DNA of 64,000 nt from Lycium barbarum (Eukaryota; Streptophyta; Magnoliopsida; Solanales; Solanaceae). Each line of letters starts with the position of its first letter. Positions within the stretch are counted from its first letter, which is position 1. This document shows positions 12,480 to 25,391 of the stretch, one piece after another. Below the pieces are notes generated by a model. That model had not been told where the DNA came from. It saw nothing but the letters and a program-made list of their open reading frames with translations, and made no database searches. A program made the position numbers and the translations under genes. The stretch is from positions 49,746,950 through 49,810,949 of the forward strand of contig NC_083348.1 of assembly GCF_019175385.1 (NCBI RefSeq), in the 5' to 3' direction.

Positions 12480-12495
12480 TTCTTCCCTCCTTAAG
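12480..12495 (-). other. Polypurine tract of element B
   Basis: The minus strand reads CTTAAGGAGGGAAGAA immediately before the 3' LTR, as expected for the plus-strand DNA primer. Confidence 0.75.
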
Positions 12496-12674
12496 AACAT
12501 TCGTCCTCGAATATTAGGTTCTTGGGGATTCTACAGAAATTTTGCCAGAGTTTCCCCTGTAATGTGGCACTGCCATCCTGTCACAGCACCCCAAAATAAT
12601 ATCGCCTCACAGGGCTACAATAACAACAGCAAGGAATCATGGCCACACACGACCCAAAACTATCAAAAGAAGTA

Positions 12675-15600
12675 TTACATACCTGAGGACAATGGCGTCT
12701 CGTCTTGAACTTCTTCTGGGGATGGAAATAAGTGTGGATAGCTAGACTTCATGTCTTCGTCTGCTTTCCAATTCATGTCTTCTCTATTATTATTTCTCCA
12801 CAGAACCTTAACTAAAGCTACATCTTTTTCTTTAAGAGAAAAAAAAAAGCTACGTCTTTAGTTCTGAGTTTCCGCACTTGCCTATCTAGTATGGCAATGG
12901 GTACTTCTTCATAGGCTAACTTCTCGGTATCATCTACGGCACGATTCTAGAAGGATCTCCAACACACTTATAGAGCATCGACACACAAAAAACTAGATGG
13001 ACTGATTCAAGCTCTGGAGGTAGATCTAGTTCATAAGCCATTTGGCCTACCTTGCGCACAATTTTATAAGGTGCAACATACCAGGGACTAAGCTTACCTT
13101 TTTTGCCGAATCTCATTAAACCTTTCATTGGCGACACTTTCAGGAATACCCAATCATTAACTTGGAATTCCAAGTCTCGTCGACGATTGTCCGCATAAGA
13201 TTTCTGACGAGTTTGGGTTATCAACAACTGATCTCGAATATGCTTGATCTTTTCCACTGCTTGCTGAATCAATTCAGGACCTATTAGTTGTGTCTCTCCT
13301 ACTTCAAACCATCCAATTGGCGAAATACACTTCCTTTCATACAGAGCTTCATATGGGGCTATCTGGATACTGGAATGATAACTGCTGTTATATGCAAATT
13401 CAATAAGCGGCAAATGATCTTCCCAATTACCTTTGAAATCCAATACACAGGCCCGCAACATATCTTCCAAGGTCTGAATAGTGCGTTCAGCTTATCCGTC
13501 AGTCTATGGATGAAATGTTGTGCTGAGTCTCACTTGAGTACCACAACCTTCCTGAAAGGACTTCCAGAATTTAGCAGTAAATTGTGCTCCTCTGTCTGTA
13601 ATGATGGATACTGGGACACCATGAAGTTACACTATTTCTTTAAGATACAGCTATACATTTTGCTGAGTATGTAGTTCTGACTGGAAGAAAATGAGCTGAT
13701 TTTGTAAGTCTATCCACAATTACCTATATGGAGTCATACTTACACCGAAAATGAGGTAAACCTACAATAAACTTCATGTTCATCACTTCCTATTTCCAGG
13801 TTGGAATTTCCATAGCCTGCAACAATCCTCTTGGCTTTTGATGCTCGATTTTTACTTGTTGACAATTTGGGCACTGAGCTACAAATTCTGCTATATCCTT
13901 CTTCATTCCATCCCACTAATACATTGACTTAATATCATGATACATCTTTGTCACTCCTGGATGAATGGAATAATGGGCTTCCTCGAGAATCTGTCGACGT
14001 AATCCAGCAACATCCGGGACATATAACCTGCTTCGATACCTGAGAATCTCTTCTGCATCAAATGGTGACCCTTCCTTCCGGGGAAGTGCATCTCTGTGGT
14101 GACACAACTTGGGATCTTCATATTAGCGCTTTTTCACTTCCATATCTAAGGATGAAACAGCTGGGATATGAACAGTAACTCCTGCATTGCCTGAGTCCAT
14201 TAGGCGGACTTCTAGGCTAGCTAGCTGGTGGAGCTCACGGACTAATTCTTTCTTCTCCGACTGAACATCACATAGACTATCCATGGATTTACGGCTAAGC
14301 GCATCGGCCACCACATTCACTTTCCCATGATGATATAAGATACTCACATCATAGTCTTTCAATAGATCTACCCATCGCCTCTGCCATAGATTCAACTCCT
14401 TTTGCTTGAAAATGTACTGGAGACTCTTGTGAGCGGTGTAAATATCAACATGAACACCATACAAGTAATGTCACCATATCTTTAGTGCATGAATAACAGC
14501 AGCTAATTCAAGGTCATGGGTCGGATAATTCTTCTCATGTTTCCGCAACTGCCTGAAAGCATAGACAACAACCTTACCGTGCTACATCAACACGCAGCCC
14601 AACCCAACACTGGAGGCATCACAATAAATGACATAACCTTCTGATCCTTCTGGAAGTGTCAGGACTGTGCTCACAAGCATCGGTCCATTGAAACTTTGCT
14701 TATTTCTAAGTTAGCTTCGTCAATGGTGCAAAAATAGAAGAAAATCCTTCCATAAATATTCTGTAATAACCTGCTAATCCCAAAAAACTATGAACTTCTG
14801 TAGGTGTTGTAGGCCTTGGCCAAGTCTTCACAGCCTCAGTTTTCTGAGTATCCACTCGGATGCCGTCAGCTGAGATAATATGGCCCAGAAAAGTTACGGA
14901 ATTTAAAAAAACTCACATTTTGAAAACTTGGCATATAATTCACGGGTCCGAAAAATTCCAAGGACGGTACGTAAATGATCTGCGTGCTCTGCTTCTGACT
15001 AAGAATACACCAAAATATCATCGATGAACACATTCACAAATAGGTTTAGGAAAGGCCTGAACACAGTATTAGTCAAATTCATGAACACTGTCGGGGCGTT
15101 AGTTAATCCGAACGACATCACCCAAAATTCATAATGACCATATCTAGTTCTGAAAGTCGTTTTCTGGATATCTTCTTCTCTAACTCTCACCTGGTGATAC
15201 CCTGATCTCAGATATATTTTTGAAAACCACTTAGCACCTTTCAATTGATCAAACAAATCATCGATTCTGGAAAGCGGATATTTGTTCTTTATTGTCACCT
15301 TGTTCAATTGCCTATAGTCAATTTACATTCACAAGGATTCATCTTTCTTTCTCACGACCAAAATAGGTGCTCCCCATGGCGATGAACTGGGTCTAATAAA
15401 TCTTTTCTCAAGAAAATCTTTCAGTTGTGCCTTTAGCTCTGGCAATTCTGCAGGAGACATTCTGTAAGGAGGAAAAGATATAGGTTTAGTGTCCAGCAGC
15501 ACATCAATAGTAAAATCAATCTCCCGTTATGGTGGAAGACCTGGAAACTCATTTACTATCGGGACGGAGTGAAGAGTCGACGGTTTTGCTTCGGTGTCAT

Positions 15601-16099
15601 GAACCCAGACCAAATGATAAATATAGCCTTTTGCAATCATCTTCCTCTCCTTGAGGTAGGAAATAAACCTACCTCTTGGAGACGTTGTGTTACCTTTCCA
15701 TTCAAGCACTGGTTCTCCTGGAAATTGTAATCGAACCATTTTTGTTCTACAGTCCACATTAGTATAACAAGAAGCCAACCAATCCATGCCCATAATAACA
15801 TCGAAATCTAACATTTCCAGCTCGATCAAATCAGCTACAGTGTGACGATCACATACCACAATTGCACAATTTCTATATACTTGTCTAGCAATTACCGGAT
15901 TACCAACAGGAGTAGACACCTCAAAAGGTTTGATTGGCTCGGGTTTCACCCCAATACGACCAGTAATATAAGGAGTGATATACGACAAGGTAGAACCTGG
16001 ATCAATCAATCCATAAACATCATAGGAGGATACAGATAATATACTTGCGACAACGTCAAGGGAGGACTTAAGATCCTATCGACCGGCCAATGCATAAAT
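12675..16099 (-). pseudogene. pol: Element B pol: protease, RT, RNase H, integrase, chromodomain
   Basis: Domains follow the transcription direction. A retropepsin-like segment with LIDPGSTLSYITPY lies near 16000. Reverse transcriptase follows, with [25 protein letters not shown] and FIDDILVYS (15000-15300). RNase H lies near 14600-14150, with YPTHDLELA and DALSRK. Integrase lies at about 14060-12900, with a CPNCQQ zinc segment, YADNRRRDLEF and WVFLKVSPMKG. A chromodomain-like tail follows (EEVPIAILDRQVR, YPHLFPSPEE), and the stop is at 12675-12677. Frameshifts and stops split it (for example after FIDDILVYS and around 13500-13800), so no full polyprotein can be made. The layout fits Tekay/Del chromoviruses. 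The catalytic YxDD-type motif appears as FIDD, which is normal for this group. Confidence 0.88.
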
Positions 16100-17448
16100 A
16101 CGAGGTTGAGGGCCACTCGAACTAGATACTACCCCTCTGCCCCTACCACGGCTTGCTGAAGTCTGGGGAGTCTGCCTACAGGGCGCATGGACAAAGAAGA
16201 GCCGGTTACTGATCCTGTAGGCTGGGCTCCAACTCTACCACTCATCGATGGACAATCACGCATCATGTGCTCAGTCTGACCGCAGGCATAACAAGCGTCT
16301 AAGCCACGACGACACTGACCCGCATATAATCTACCGCACTAGCTCCATCGGGGTACCGGTGGTCTCCTCTGACTAAGATCACCTCCAAACTGAGAACCCA
16401 CAACTCTCGAACTCTGACCTGAACCAGAATAAATGAAGCGGTCAAATCTCCTGCCCGTAAATTGAGGAGGTGCACTAGTCTCGAATTAGCCTAAATATCT
16501 GGAATACTGTTGCCTCTGACCCCCTCTATACTCACTACTAGCACCTGTAGATCTAGCCATCTTACTCTGTCCTCTATCAATATCACGCTCACCCCTGTGC
16601 AGCTGCTGCTGCTCTTCTAAATTCTGAGCATAGGACTAAATACGGGAGATGTCCATCCCCTCCTAGAGTGAAGCTGTCAAACAATCTTTGATCAAATGTG
16701 GCCCTAAGCCACTCACAAATCTATGTACCCGCTCTCCCACGTCGACTACCATGGTCGGAGCATACCTAGCCAATGAATTGAAATGGAGACTATACTCCCG
16801 AGCACTCAAATTTCCTTACTTTAAATTCAAAAACCTATCAACTCAGGCCCGACGGACCTCGGGTGGAAAATAATGGCGAATAAAGGCATCTACAAATTCC
16901 TGCCATACCGGGGGAGGTGCATTTTTCTTTCTTGAAGATATCCAATTATTATACCATAGAACGGCTACATCCCGCAACCTATAGGAAGCCAACTCCACAG
17001 ACTCCGTATCGGAAGCATGTATTAGTCTCAGCGTCCTCAATATCTCATCTATAAAACCCTACGGATCTTCATCCGGCTTTGACCCGAAAATTTCTGGTAG
17101 ATTCAAACTCATAAAAGCACGGGCTCTTGCACTAGTCGCTCTGTCACCTGGACCCGCACTTTGCCGCTGAGCTTGAGCAGCAACTAGCTGGGTCAGTAAC
17201 TGAATAGCCTCAGTCATCTGCTGGCCCGAAGCACCCGGTGGAGGAACTGGAGGCACTAGAGCTGGAGCTGAGGCCCCTTCATGCTCCTCTAAGATAGACG
17301 GAGAGTGAGAAGTATGAGATGGAGCCTCATTATGGGACTCACCCTCTTCTATATTTACTGGTGGCTCCTGTTCAGTCCTTCCTCCTGTCGCATTCTTGCC
17401 CTTCTAGGTAGTTTTTGCTTTTCTCTTCATCGACATCACTGAAATCAT
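16100..17448 (-). pseudogene. gag: Element B gag
   Basis: The likely start is an ATG at 17448 (MISVMSMKRK). A proline-rich and glutamine-rich lead ends in QLVAAQAQRQS, followed by FMSLNLPEIFGSKPDEDP, a TAG stop (17059-17061), then GFIDEILRTL, LASYRLRDVAVLWY and WQEFVDAFIRHYFPPEVRRA. A CX2CX4HX4C zinc knuckle (CYACGQTEHMMRDC) lies at about 16248-16295. Further stops occur. Gag and pol appear to derive from one frame, as in Tekay elements. The boundary at 16100 is approximate. Confidence 0.85.
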
Positions 17449-17630
17449 GCGCACAATTAGAGAGAGAAGAGGAATCTTATATTATAGCTCTATCGCACGA
17501 TCTATGAAGAAAAAGGACGGTCATTATTCCTAAATGCCCCGTAGCCTCTTATTTATAAGTGTGGCGCACTTCACACCCATAAATAGGACTCTACTGGGCA
17601 CGGCTCGTAGACACACCCTAGGACAGAATT

Positions 17631-17643
17631 GCTCTGATATCAC
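17631..17643 (-). other. Primer binding site of element B
   Basis: The minus strand reads GTGATATCAGAGC three bases after the 5' LTR. It is one mismatch from TGGTATCAGAGC, complementary to the 3' end of initiator tRNA-Met. Confidence 0.8.
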
Positions 17644-17646
17644 TTT

Positions 17647-18528
<882 letters not shown>

Positions 18529-19824
18529 TGTTACACCTCGAAAAATTTTCGCGTCATGTGCGTTGTGAGTAAACTAACGTAAGCTCGAAGAGGTCATGGA
18601 ACCCTTATAAGGTTAATGAAAACTCTTACCAAGTGTTAAGAAAGTGTCTAAAGGTTCAGGGATCAAGCAAATCGAAGAAAATAAGTTTGTCAAAAATTTG
18701 AAAAAAAGTTGATAGAATTTTGGGTCAGCTTTGAAGGGGTATATCTCCTAGTATATTGGGAGTTTTAAGGTGTTTCATAAGCCTAAAATGAATTTCGTCG
18801 ACTCTAGTTTCCAACGTAACAGATCGCTCGTCGATACGACATTGGAGTAAAGAATTAGGAACGTTACAAGTTAGGCTGACAGAGTAGAAAACGCACGCTA
18901 CAATAGCACTACTACAGTGCCACCGACTTTACCCGCCTTAAAAGGGTCAAGACCTCATTTTTCTGCACTAAAAACAGATCCTAAAGCCCAGCACACATAT
19001 AGGGGAAAATATGTCATAAAAAGTGAGGGTTTGAAGTGATTTTTGGCTAATCAAGGCTCGGGTAATGCATAGTTACGGTTATAGAATTGTTTTGCGGTGG
19101 ATTTTGGGCTTGGATTCAAGGGAGATATTGAAGATATTGTTGTTTTAACAAGAATAAGGTATGAATCTCTCTTTATTAATGTTACTTTTGGCTTATTCAC
19201 GAAGATTGGGTGATTAAAGAGTCGTATAATTAAGTTGTGGGTTGAGAAATTGGATAAACATCGTGTGGGATGTTTTATGGAATATTTTGATGTTAATGAA
19301 GATGTTTATGATTTTAGTATTGTTGTTGTTGTTGTTGGTTGTTGGTATTGTGATTTCGGGCTAGAGATATAAACAGGGGAGATGCTGCCCGAATTTCGGT
19401 AGACTTTAAGGGATTTACTTTGAAGGCTTGAGGAAGCACATGACGATAAGACTAATAATAGTATGAATGATTTTATATGTAGATTACGAGACTACGAATG
19501 ATCTTATATAGATTTCAAGACAAGAAGTAAGTTGGAAAGTCGAGAAGTAAGCTTCCAGGTATGTTAAGGTTTTCCCTTTCTTTCTTTTTAGCATGATCCT
19601 ATGATATGAGCGAACAACGAGTAAACGAGCTTCCATATCACTCTACTCTTAGAAACACTAGAAGTACTTCAGTCTTTGATGTTCCTGTACCTATCTTATA
19701 ATTGTCCCTTCTGTTCATGGGTCCTGAGTTTTGTATCATGATTATGTTAGTTCATATTTATGCATTGCATTCAATTGCATACATGCATATTGACCCATGA
19801 CTAGAAGGCGTTATATACGCGTAT

Positions 19825-19863
<39 letters not shown>

Positions 19864-20744
19864 GGGGTATGGGGAAAGGGCAAGGCGTTATATACGCATT
19901 ACCACCTGAGCAGCTGGTACAAAGTGATAATGATTATGCTATTATGCCCGAAGGGGCCATTATGCTATTATGCCCGAAGGGGCCTATATGGGATATGAAT
20001 CGTGTTGTACGTTCCTCCGCACTATGACCTATGCATATCATAAACCCATAGAGGCATTTTTAGTAAGCAGAGATATACAGATATGTTCAGATAGTCAGAC
20101 ATATAGATGCATTCATACAGTCAGACATACAGATGTATTCGGTCAATCAGTTTAGTTTATGATTCTCAGATTTTCTTCATGACTCCTATGTGTATGTTAC
20201 TCTTCTGCCTTACATACTCAGTACATTATCCGTACTGACTCCCCTATTGTTCGGGGGGTTGCGTTCATGCCCGTAGGTTCATATAGCTAGGAAGACAGCT
20301 CGCATCCTTAGGCTGCTTTTTCAGCTAGGTAGCGGAGCACTCCTCTCTTGCCGGCGTTGCCCTCCAGACCGAGTATATGTTTTGATGTATATGGGTAGGG
20401 CAGAGGCCCTGTCCCATCCATAGCATGTCCAGTATGTCAGTAGAGGCTCATAGACGCTTATATTCAGTCAGACAGTGTGGCCCGCTCAGCACATGTTTGG
20501 TTACATAGTTTTATCAGGTAGCCTTATCGGCTTGTGCCCCGGTTCAGTTTAGTGGAGCATGTATATATATATCTTTTGAGGGCTGTGACCCTCCAGTTTA
20601 TGATATCTATCAGTCAACAGAATATGTTGTGGGTGCCTACAGGTGGCCCAGAATGAGCATGAGCAGGTATGTTATGTATGTCCTATGGCATCTATGAGGT
20701 CAGCTTCTGAGTGTCCGTCATAGCCCTCCGGTTAGGTTGTGACA
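18529..20744 (+). repeat. 5' LTR of element A
   Basis: It begins TGTTACACCTCG and ends GGTTGTGACA. It matches 25392-27545 over its length with scattered substitutions and one extra (AT)n-bearing segment near 19810-19895. The conserved hairpin CAGTAC ATTATCC GTACTG is at 20219-20237. Short repeats of TATTATGCCCGAAGGGGCC lie near 19935-19985. Confidence 0.92.
19828..19861. repeat. (AT)n microsatellite in LTR A1
   Basis: About 34 bases of AT repeats within a segment that is missing from the 3' LTR of the same element. Confidence 0.9.
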
Positions 20745-20747
20745 AAA

Positions 20748-20760
20748 GTGATATCAGAAG
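20748..20760 (+). other. Degenerate primer binding site of element A
   Basis: Reads GTGATATCAGAAG, four bases after the LTR. It resembles TGGTATCAGAGC with changes. Confidence 0.55.
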
Positions 20761-22827
20761 AGCAGTTCGTCCTAGGATTGTCTATGAGTCGTATCCAATA
20801 GAGTCTTGTCTATGGGTGTGTTGTGCACCACACTTATGGGCAGGAGGCTATAGGATATTTAGGATGGTCATCTTTATTTCTGATCATAGATCGTACAGTA
20901 GAGCCAATGATACGAAAGCTCGTTCTTCGTACTATTTTCGCTAAATTGCAGGATTGTATTAATGAAGAGGACAAGTTCAGTTAATGGGAGCGTAAGTAAG
21001 ACTCCGAAGGTGGACATGAGACCCGTACCACCCGTCGACTCAGGATCGAGGATGTCAAGAGGTATAAGAAAGATTATCAGCTATTCCATTGAGACGGACC
21101 CATCGGAGGATGTGGCTCCAGTAGGAGGAGACCCGACTGAGAAATCATATGACAAAGACCCGTTTAAGGGTTCACGAGACTCTTGTGGATGAAGACGCAA
21201 TAGAGGAAGTATAGAGCTTGGCACATCCAGATTTTCCCTACGTTTCAGCATTATGTTAGGCCAGTTTCTGATGTTAGTATCACAAAGGTACCTAGTTCTC
21301 TATCTTGGGATTTAGTTAACCAGGAGTTACCCATAGATCGTGGGGAGTACGAGATAGAGAAAGAAGAGATTCAGTTAAGGAGAAGTACTTTTAATAAGGA
21401 CAAAGGGGCTTTATTTCAAGATATATCCGACCTAAGTTCTTCAATATCTTATTTACAAGTATGTGGCTCTTTCCGTCATAACCAATTGTGTTTTATATGT
21501 ATCTGACCTAATCTCAGGACATCATCAATCATTCGTTACACTGTGGCTTCAGAAAGTTTGATAGTGGATTGTTCTTATGAATAATTATAATCAGGACATC
21601 CTTATTATGGACATGGATTTTGAAGTCAGAATTGAAATTTTAAGTCATATAAGTTTATGTGATCTCAGAGCGATTTCTTAGGGATGGATACAGAAGTTGT
21701 AGTAGAACTAAGCAGATGAGGTGATATTTCATCCCCTACACTTATTAGCAGTATTAGATTTAATCACCCTGGGCTTATAGTATATTAACCTTTAAGAGGA
21801 AAGAAACAGAAAAGAAGCTGAATAAAGGAATAAGGCACCAATGATAGAAGGTGTAGTAGATACGAGTAGATGAGATTTGCAGATACCTATGGAAAAGGAG
21901 TTCGGTATGTAATCAGAGAAAAGGATACCGGATGATTTGTATTAATAGTGTATATAAATCAAGGCTTCATAGACCGAAAAGTAAGGAACAAGATCAGAGA
22001 GTGAGGTAATCAGTGAATTTGAGGTCCTTAGCAAGGACTAGATTATAGAATATATATAAAATTTTGATTAAGGATTACAAGATGATTATAAGGTAGCTTG
22101 TGGGAGTAATGATTAAGGTCAACGTCTTGAAAGATTGCGAGTTTTGTCATATGTAAAGAACCAAGTCATGGAAAGTCAATGGGCGAGTCATGCGTTCTGC
22201 TAAGGGATATGTTCTAAGGCGGGATAGCGAATAAGATATTAAGTGGGACATTATATGAATATTTGTGAGTAGCTTATAAAGTATATAGTATGCTTTCCAA
22301 GGATACAGACCGGAGTGATATGGTTTATAGAGAAATTGGGTGCAGACCTTCAAAGGCACTTAAGTCATGCAAAGTTGTAAAAGCACCAAGGAATAAGTTT
22401 ATCTCCTGTCCTAAGATTGGGAAGATGAATCAGAAACTAGTATGCATCTCATATGATTGGAGTTCCTATTAAGAAAGTCAAGTTACCAACCTCCCAGTTT
22501 ACCTTTATGGTTCATAAGTTTTAGGGATGTCCGAGGGAAACCCCAAGACTTTCTCTAAGTAAAGGATTAGTCGTGCTAAACAAAAGTATTATCAAGTGTG
22601 CAGCCAATATTTGCTTTTCCTTATACAAATGATCCCTACGAAGTTGAAGAAAATAAAGATTATTTGAGAATCAGTTGAATCAATTCGATCTATAAGGGAG
22701 TAGGATAGCTCCTTGCATATGTACAAGTGATTTTATTCAGCTAAATAGGATGATAGCTAAGGATGAGCAAGTACGGTTAAGGGTTGACAATTCGTTCTGC
22801 TAGCACAAAATGCTTCCTTAAAGATGA
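20761..22827 (+). pseudogene. Element A leader and gag/protease region, unrecognisable
   Basis: The first 150 bases resemble the leader of B and C (CCTAGGATTGTCTATGAG, GCAGGAGGCTATAGG). A 76-codon open frame at 20962-21192 starts MKRTSSVNGSVSK at the place where gag should start, but I see no gag blocks and no zinc knuckle. Stops are frequent in all frames to 22827. Assignment to gag/protease is by position only. Confidence 0.45.
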
Positions 22828-23070
22828 ACATGGGCTCCAGTTATTCCCAGATAAAGGTCAGAGGAAAGGCGTTCCAAAGACAACTTTCAGGATCAGGTAG
22901 GTTATCTCAAGTTTTGAGCAACGTCATTCGGACCGACTAAGGCCCCAGTAGTAGTATAGGCTTGATGAGTAAGTGTGTTTAGACTCCTTCGAAACCTATT
23001 CGTAACAGTGTTCCTAGGCGATCTTGGGGTTACTCTTGCTCAAAGTCAGAGAATGTTGTTTGTTATGTGC
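22828..23070 (+). pseudogene. Element A reverse transcriptase remnant
   Basis: The plus strand keeps the order of the RT core: GSSYSQIKVRG aligned with [11 protein letters not shown] of element C, a frameshifted SFG-like and T(K/N)AP-like segment, then NSVPRRSWGY where other copies have FIDDILVYS, followed by SQSEN-like residues. Several stops and frameshifts occur. Confidence 0.65.
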
Positions 23071-23454
23071 AGACCTATAGTTCATCAGGCTCAGGAATCA
23101 TCTGCTTAGAAGTTTTTTTTTTCAAAATAAAAGTTCTGATCAAACGGTATAGTACTTCTAAGGTTAGAATTAAGGAGAGTTGAAACTATACAAAATTGCC
23201 CAAGGGCCAGAAAATTCATAGAAGTTAGTGATTTCTTGGACATAGCAAGTTATTATTGAAACCTTGTGAAGAATTTTTATTCTTACGTTTTGTGCCACGG
23301 ATAAACTGGCCAAGGAAACAGCCAGACTCTAGAAGACTGATAATTGTAAGCCTAAGTTTCCAAAAGACGAGTAATAAGCGAGTTTCAACGTCAAGTGTAA
23401 TCTTCTTAAGGGGACCGGATAGCCATATTACGCGTTATGATGACTCAAGCATTG
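23071..23454 (+). pseudogene. Element A RT-RNase H linker, decayed
   Basis: This lies between recognisable RT and RNase H remnants. The short open frame at 23256-23510 enters the RNase H remnant at its end. No intact motif is visible before that. Confidence 0.4.
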
Positions 23455-23590
23455 GGCTAAGTTATGGATTTATACAGCATAGAGAGGTTATAGCTCATGC
23501 CTCAAGATAGTTGTGAAAGTACAAGAAGAATCATTCGACCCATGCTCTTAAGTTAGTTACAGCTATGTGTACAGGAAAAGATATATTGGG
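23455..23590 (+). pseudogene. Element A RNase H remnant
   Basis: Reads EVIAHASR, stop, a KYKKNHSTHALKLVTAMC segment. This aligns with [26 protein letters not shown] of element C, with stops replacing Q codons. Confidence 0.75.
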
Positions 23591-25378
23591 ATAAGCATCG
23601 ATATTAATTATATAAGTACTCTATGAGATTTTAGCGCACCCTTACTAAAGATAGTTGAGTTTACGACAAGGTCAATAAATAGAGTGATGGAAAGACCCCG
23701 ATGATTGAGAAGTCAATGAAAGCAAAGAAAGTTGCTAATGTTCAAGCCACAGAACTAGAGTAACTCAGTTTATGTCAAGATAAAGAGGAAATGTTGAGGA
23801 CTTGTGAGTTCAGCAATTAGTCAGTATCAGAATTAATTAGTAAACTTAGATCATGGCATCTATCTGGGACATAGATTTATTAAGTCAAGAACAAATAGTT
23901 TGTTGGATTCGATGTCAGCTCATTATAGGATTACAGATCCCCAAGGGAGGAGCTATCTTTATACATCCTACGGACTGGAATTATCCTGAAGCAGATTATC
24001 CAACGTGATCAGATTGACGACTGATGAAAGGAAAAGCTTATTGCCTCGTTATGCTAGGCAGTTGAGAACGGCAAGGACATACATTAATACTACTAAGAAG
24101 GGAATGAGGAAAGACATACCAAACTTCATAGTGCAACAAAAGTTATATATCAGAAGCTCAGTAAGTTATAGTAAGCCACTGAGATTCCAAACCATCCATA
24201 TAGATGACCATGTTTAACGCAAAAGTTTACCTCAGTTATGGAAAATTACCAGTAGGCCTATGGAATTAGCCTATTCCCTGTTTATCCGGACTACTTGTAC
24301 AGCAGGGGACTACGTAAATCCTATGTCAGGCACGGATAGTATGATTTGTCCATTGCTTATGTCTGTCATTCAGATAAAGGAAGCGCAGATTATAGCTCAC
24401 TCTAGAGGGATTTAGAGTACTCTAGATAAGTCTTGCTTAAGCTGAGCATACCATGAGATACTTAAAGATACACCACAAGTTTGCGTGACAGATTTCAAAC
24501 GTAACCGAGACGACCCCTAACGCTTATTAAGATCATTATTTCGGTATTCAGATGAATCTATACAAGGCTTGGACCAGATTTATTTATTATTAATAACAGG
24601 CAGTAGAAGTATCTAGGATTCCCAGTACCGACAAGAGTTCCCTACCTATATCAGACTATGTACTCTGGGAGTACCATCTCAGAAGAACGCGATGAAATTC
24701 ACAAAGAAGAGCAAGTTTATCCTTTGATATATTGAGAATTACATATTATACGTAAGCCAATGATTTAAAGCCCTAGAGTCAGTGCCTAAGATTTATATGT
24801 CAAACTAGAAATTCTTTCAGAGTTTTGCCAGTTAATGGTAGTTAGATTACAGAGCAGCTATGTGCAGTTACTGCATGAGAAAACTTCAGCGCTACACTTG
24901 ATAGCCAACTCCAAAGATTTAGATTAAGAACTAGAAAGTAAAGTTAAAGTCCTATAAAGAAGTCGAAGAGTAATGCATAAGGTTGAAGATTCTAGAATAT
25001 GGACTGGAACAGTTGGACTATGTAAGGTTATTGAAGAGAAAATTCCATGTTATTCGTAGAGTTTGCGAATGGCCTACAGGTTACCGAGAGGCATGAAACA
25101 CTCCAAGGGTTGTAAGGTCTCTAATGAATCGACGAGGGACATACCTTGTGTAAAGGTTAAGAGGTAAGACGAAGTGAACGATACATCTTGAAGGAATAGC
25201 TTATAAAACAAGAAGGAGTTGAGTTATGACTAAGTGTTCTAATATGCAAGATATAATAGAAAGAGGATAACCGAAAGGAATTGAAGAAGGTGAGTTCGTT
25301 GAAAGTTCACATTAACATTCCCTATAAGGTATCTGATAAGGACTTGAGTTAAGTCGACATTCGAGGAGGAATATTCCT
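23591..25378 (+). pseudogene. Element A integrase and 3' region, unrecognisable
   Basis: About 1.8 kb with stops in all frames. By position it should encode integrase and chromodomain. I could not identify the zinc segment or the catalytic acidic residues. The last part (ACATTCGAGGAGGAATATTC near 25360) is a changed version of the block that precedes the polypurine tract in related elements. Confidence 0.45.
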
Positions 25379-25391
25379 AAGGGGGGGAGGA
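25379..25391 (+). other. Polypurine tract of element A
   Basis: AAGGGGGGGAGGA immediately before the 3' LTR. Confidence 0.85.

Noticed and set aside
20962..21192. 76-codon frame as an intact gag start of element A
   Set aside because: It has no gag blocks, and everything downstream is full of stops.
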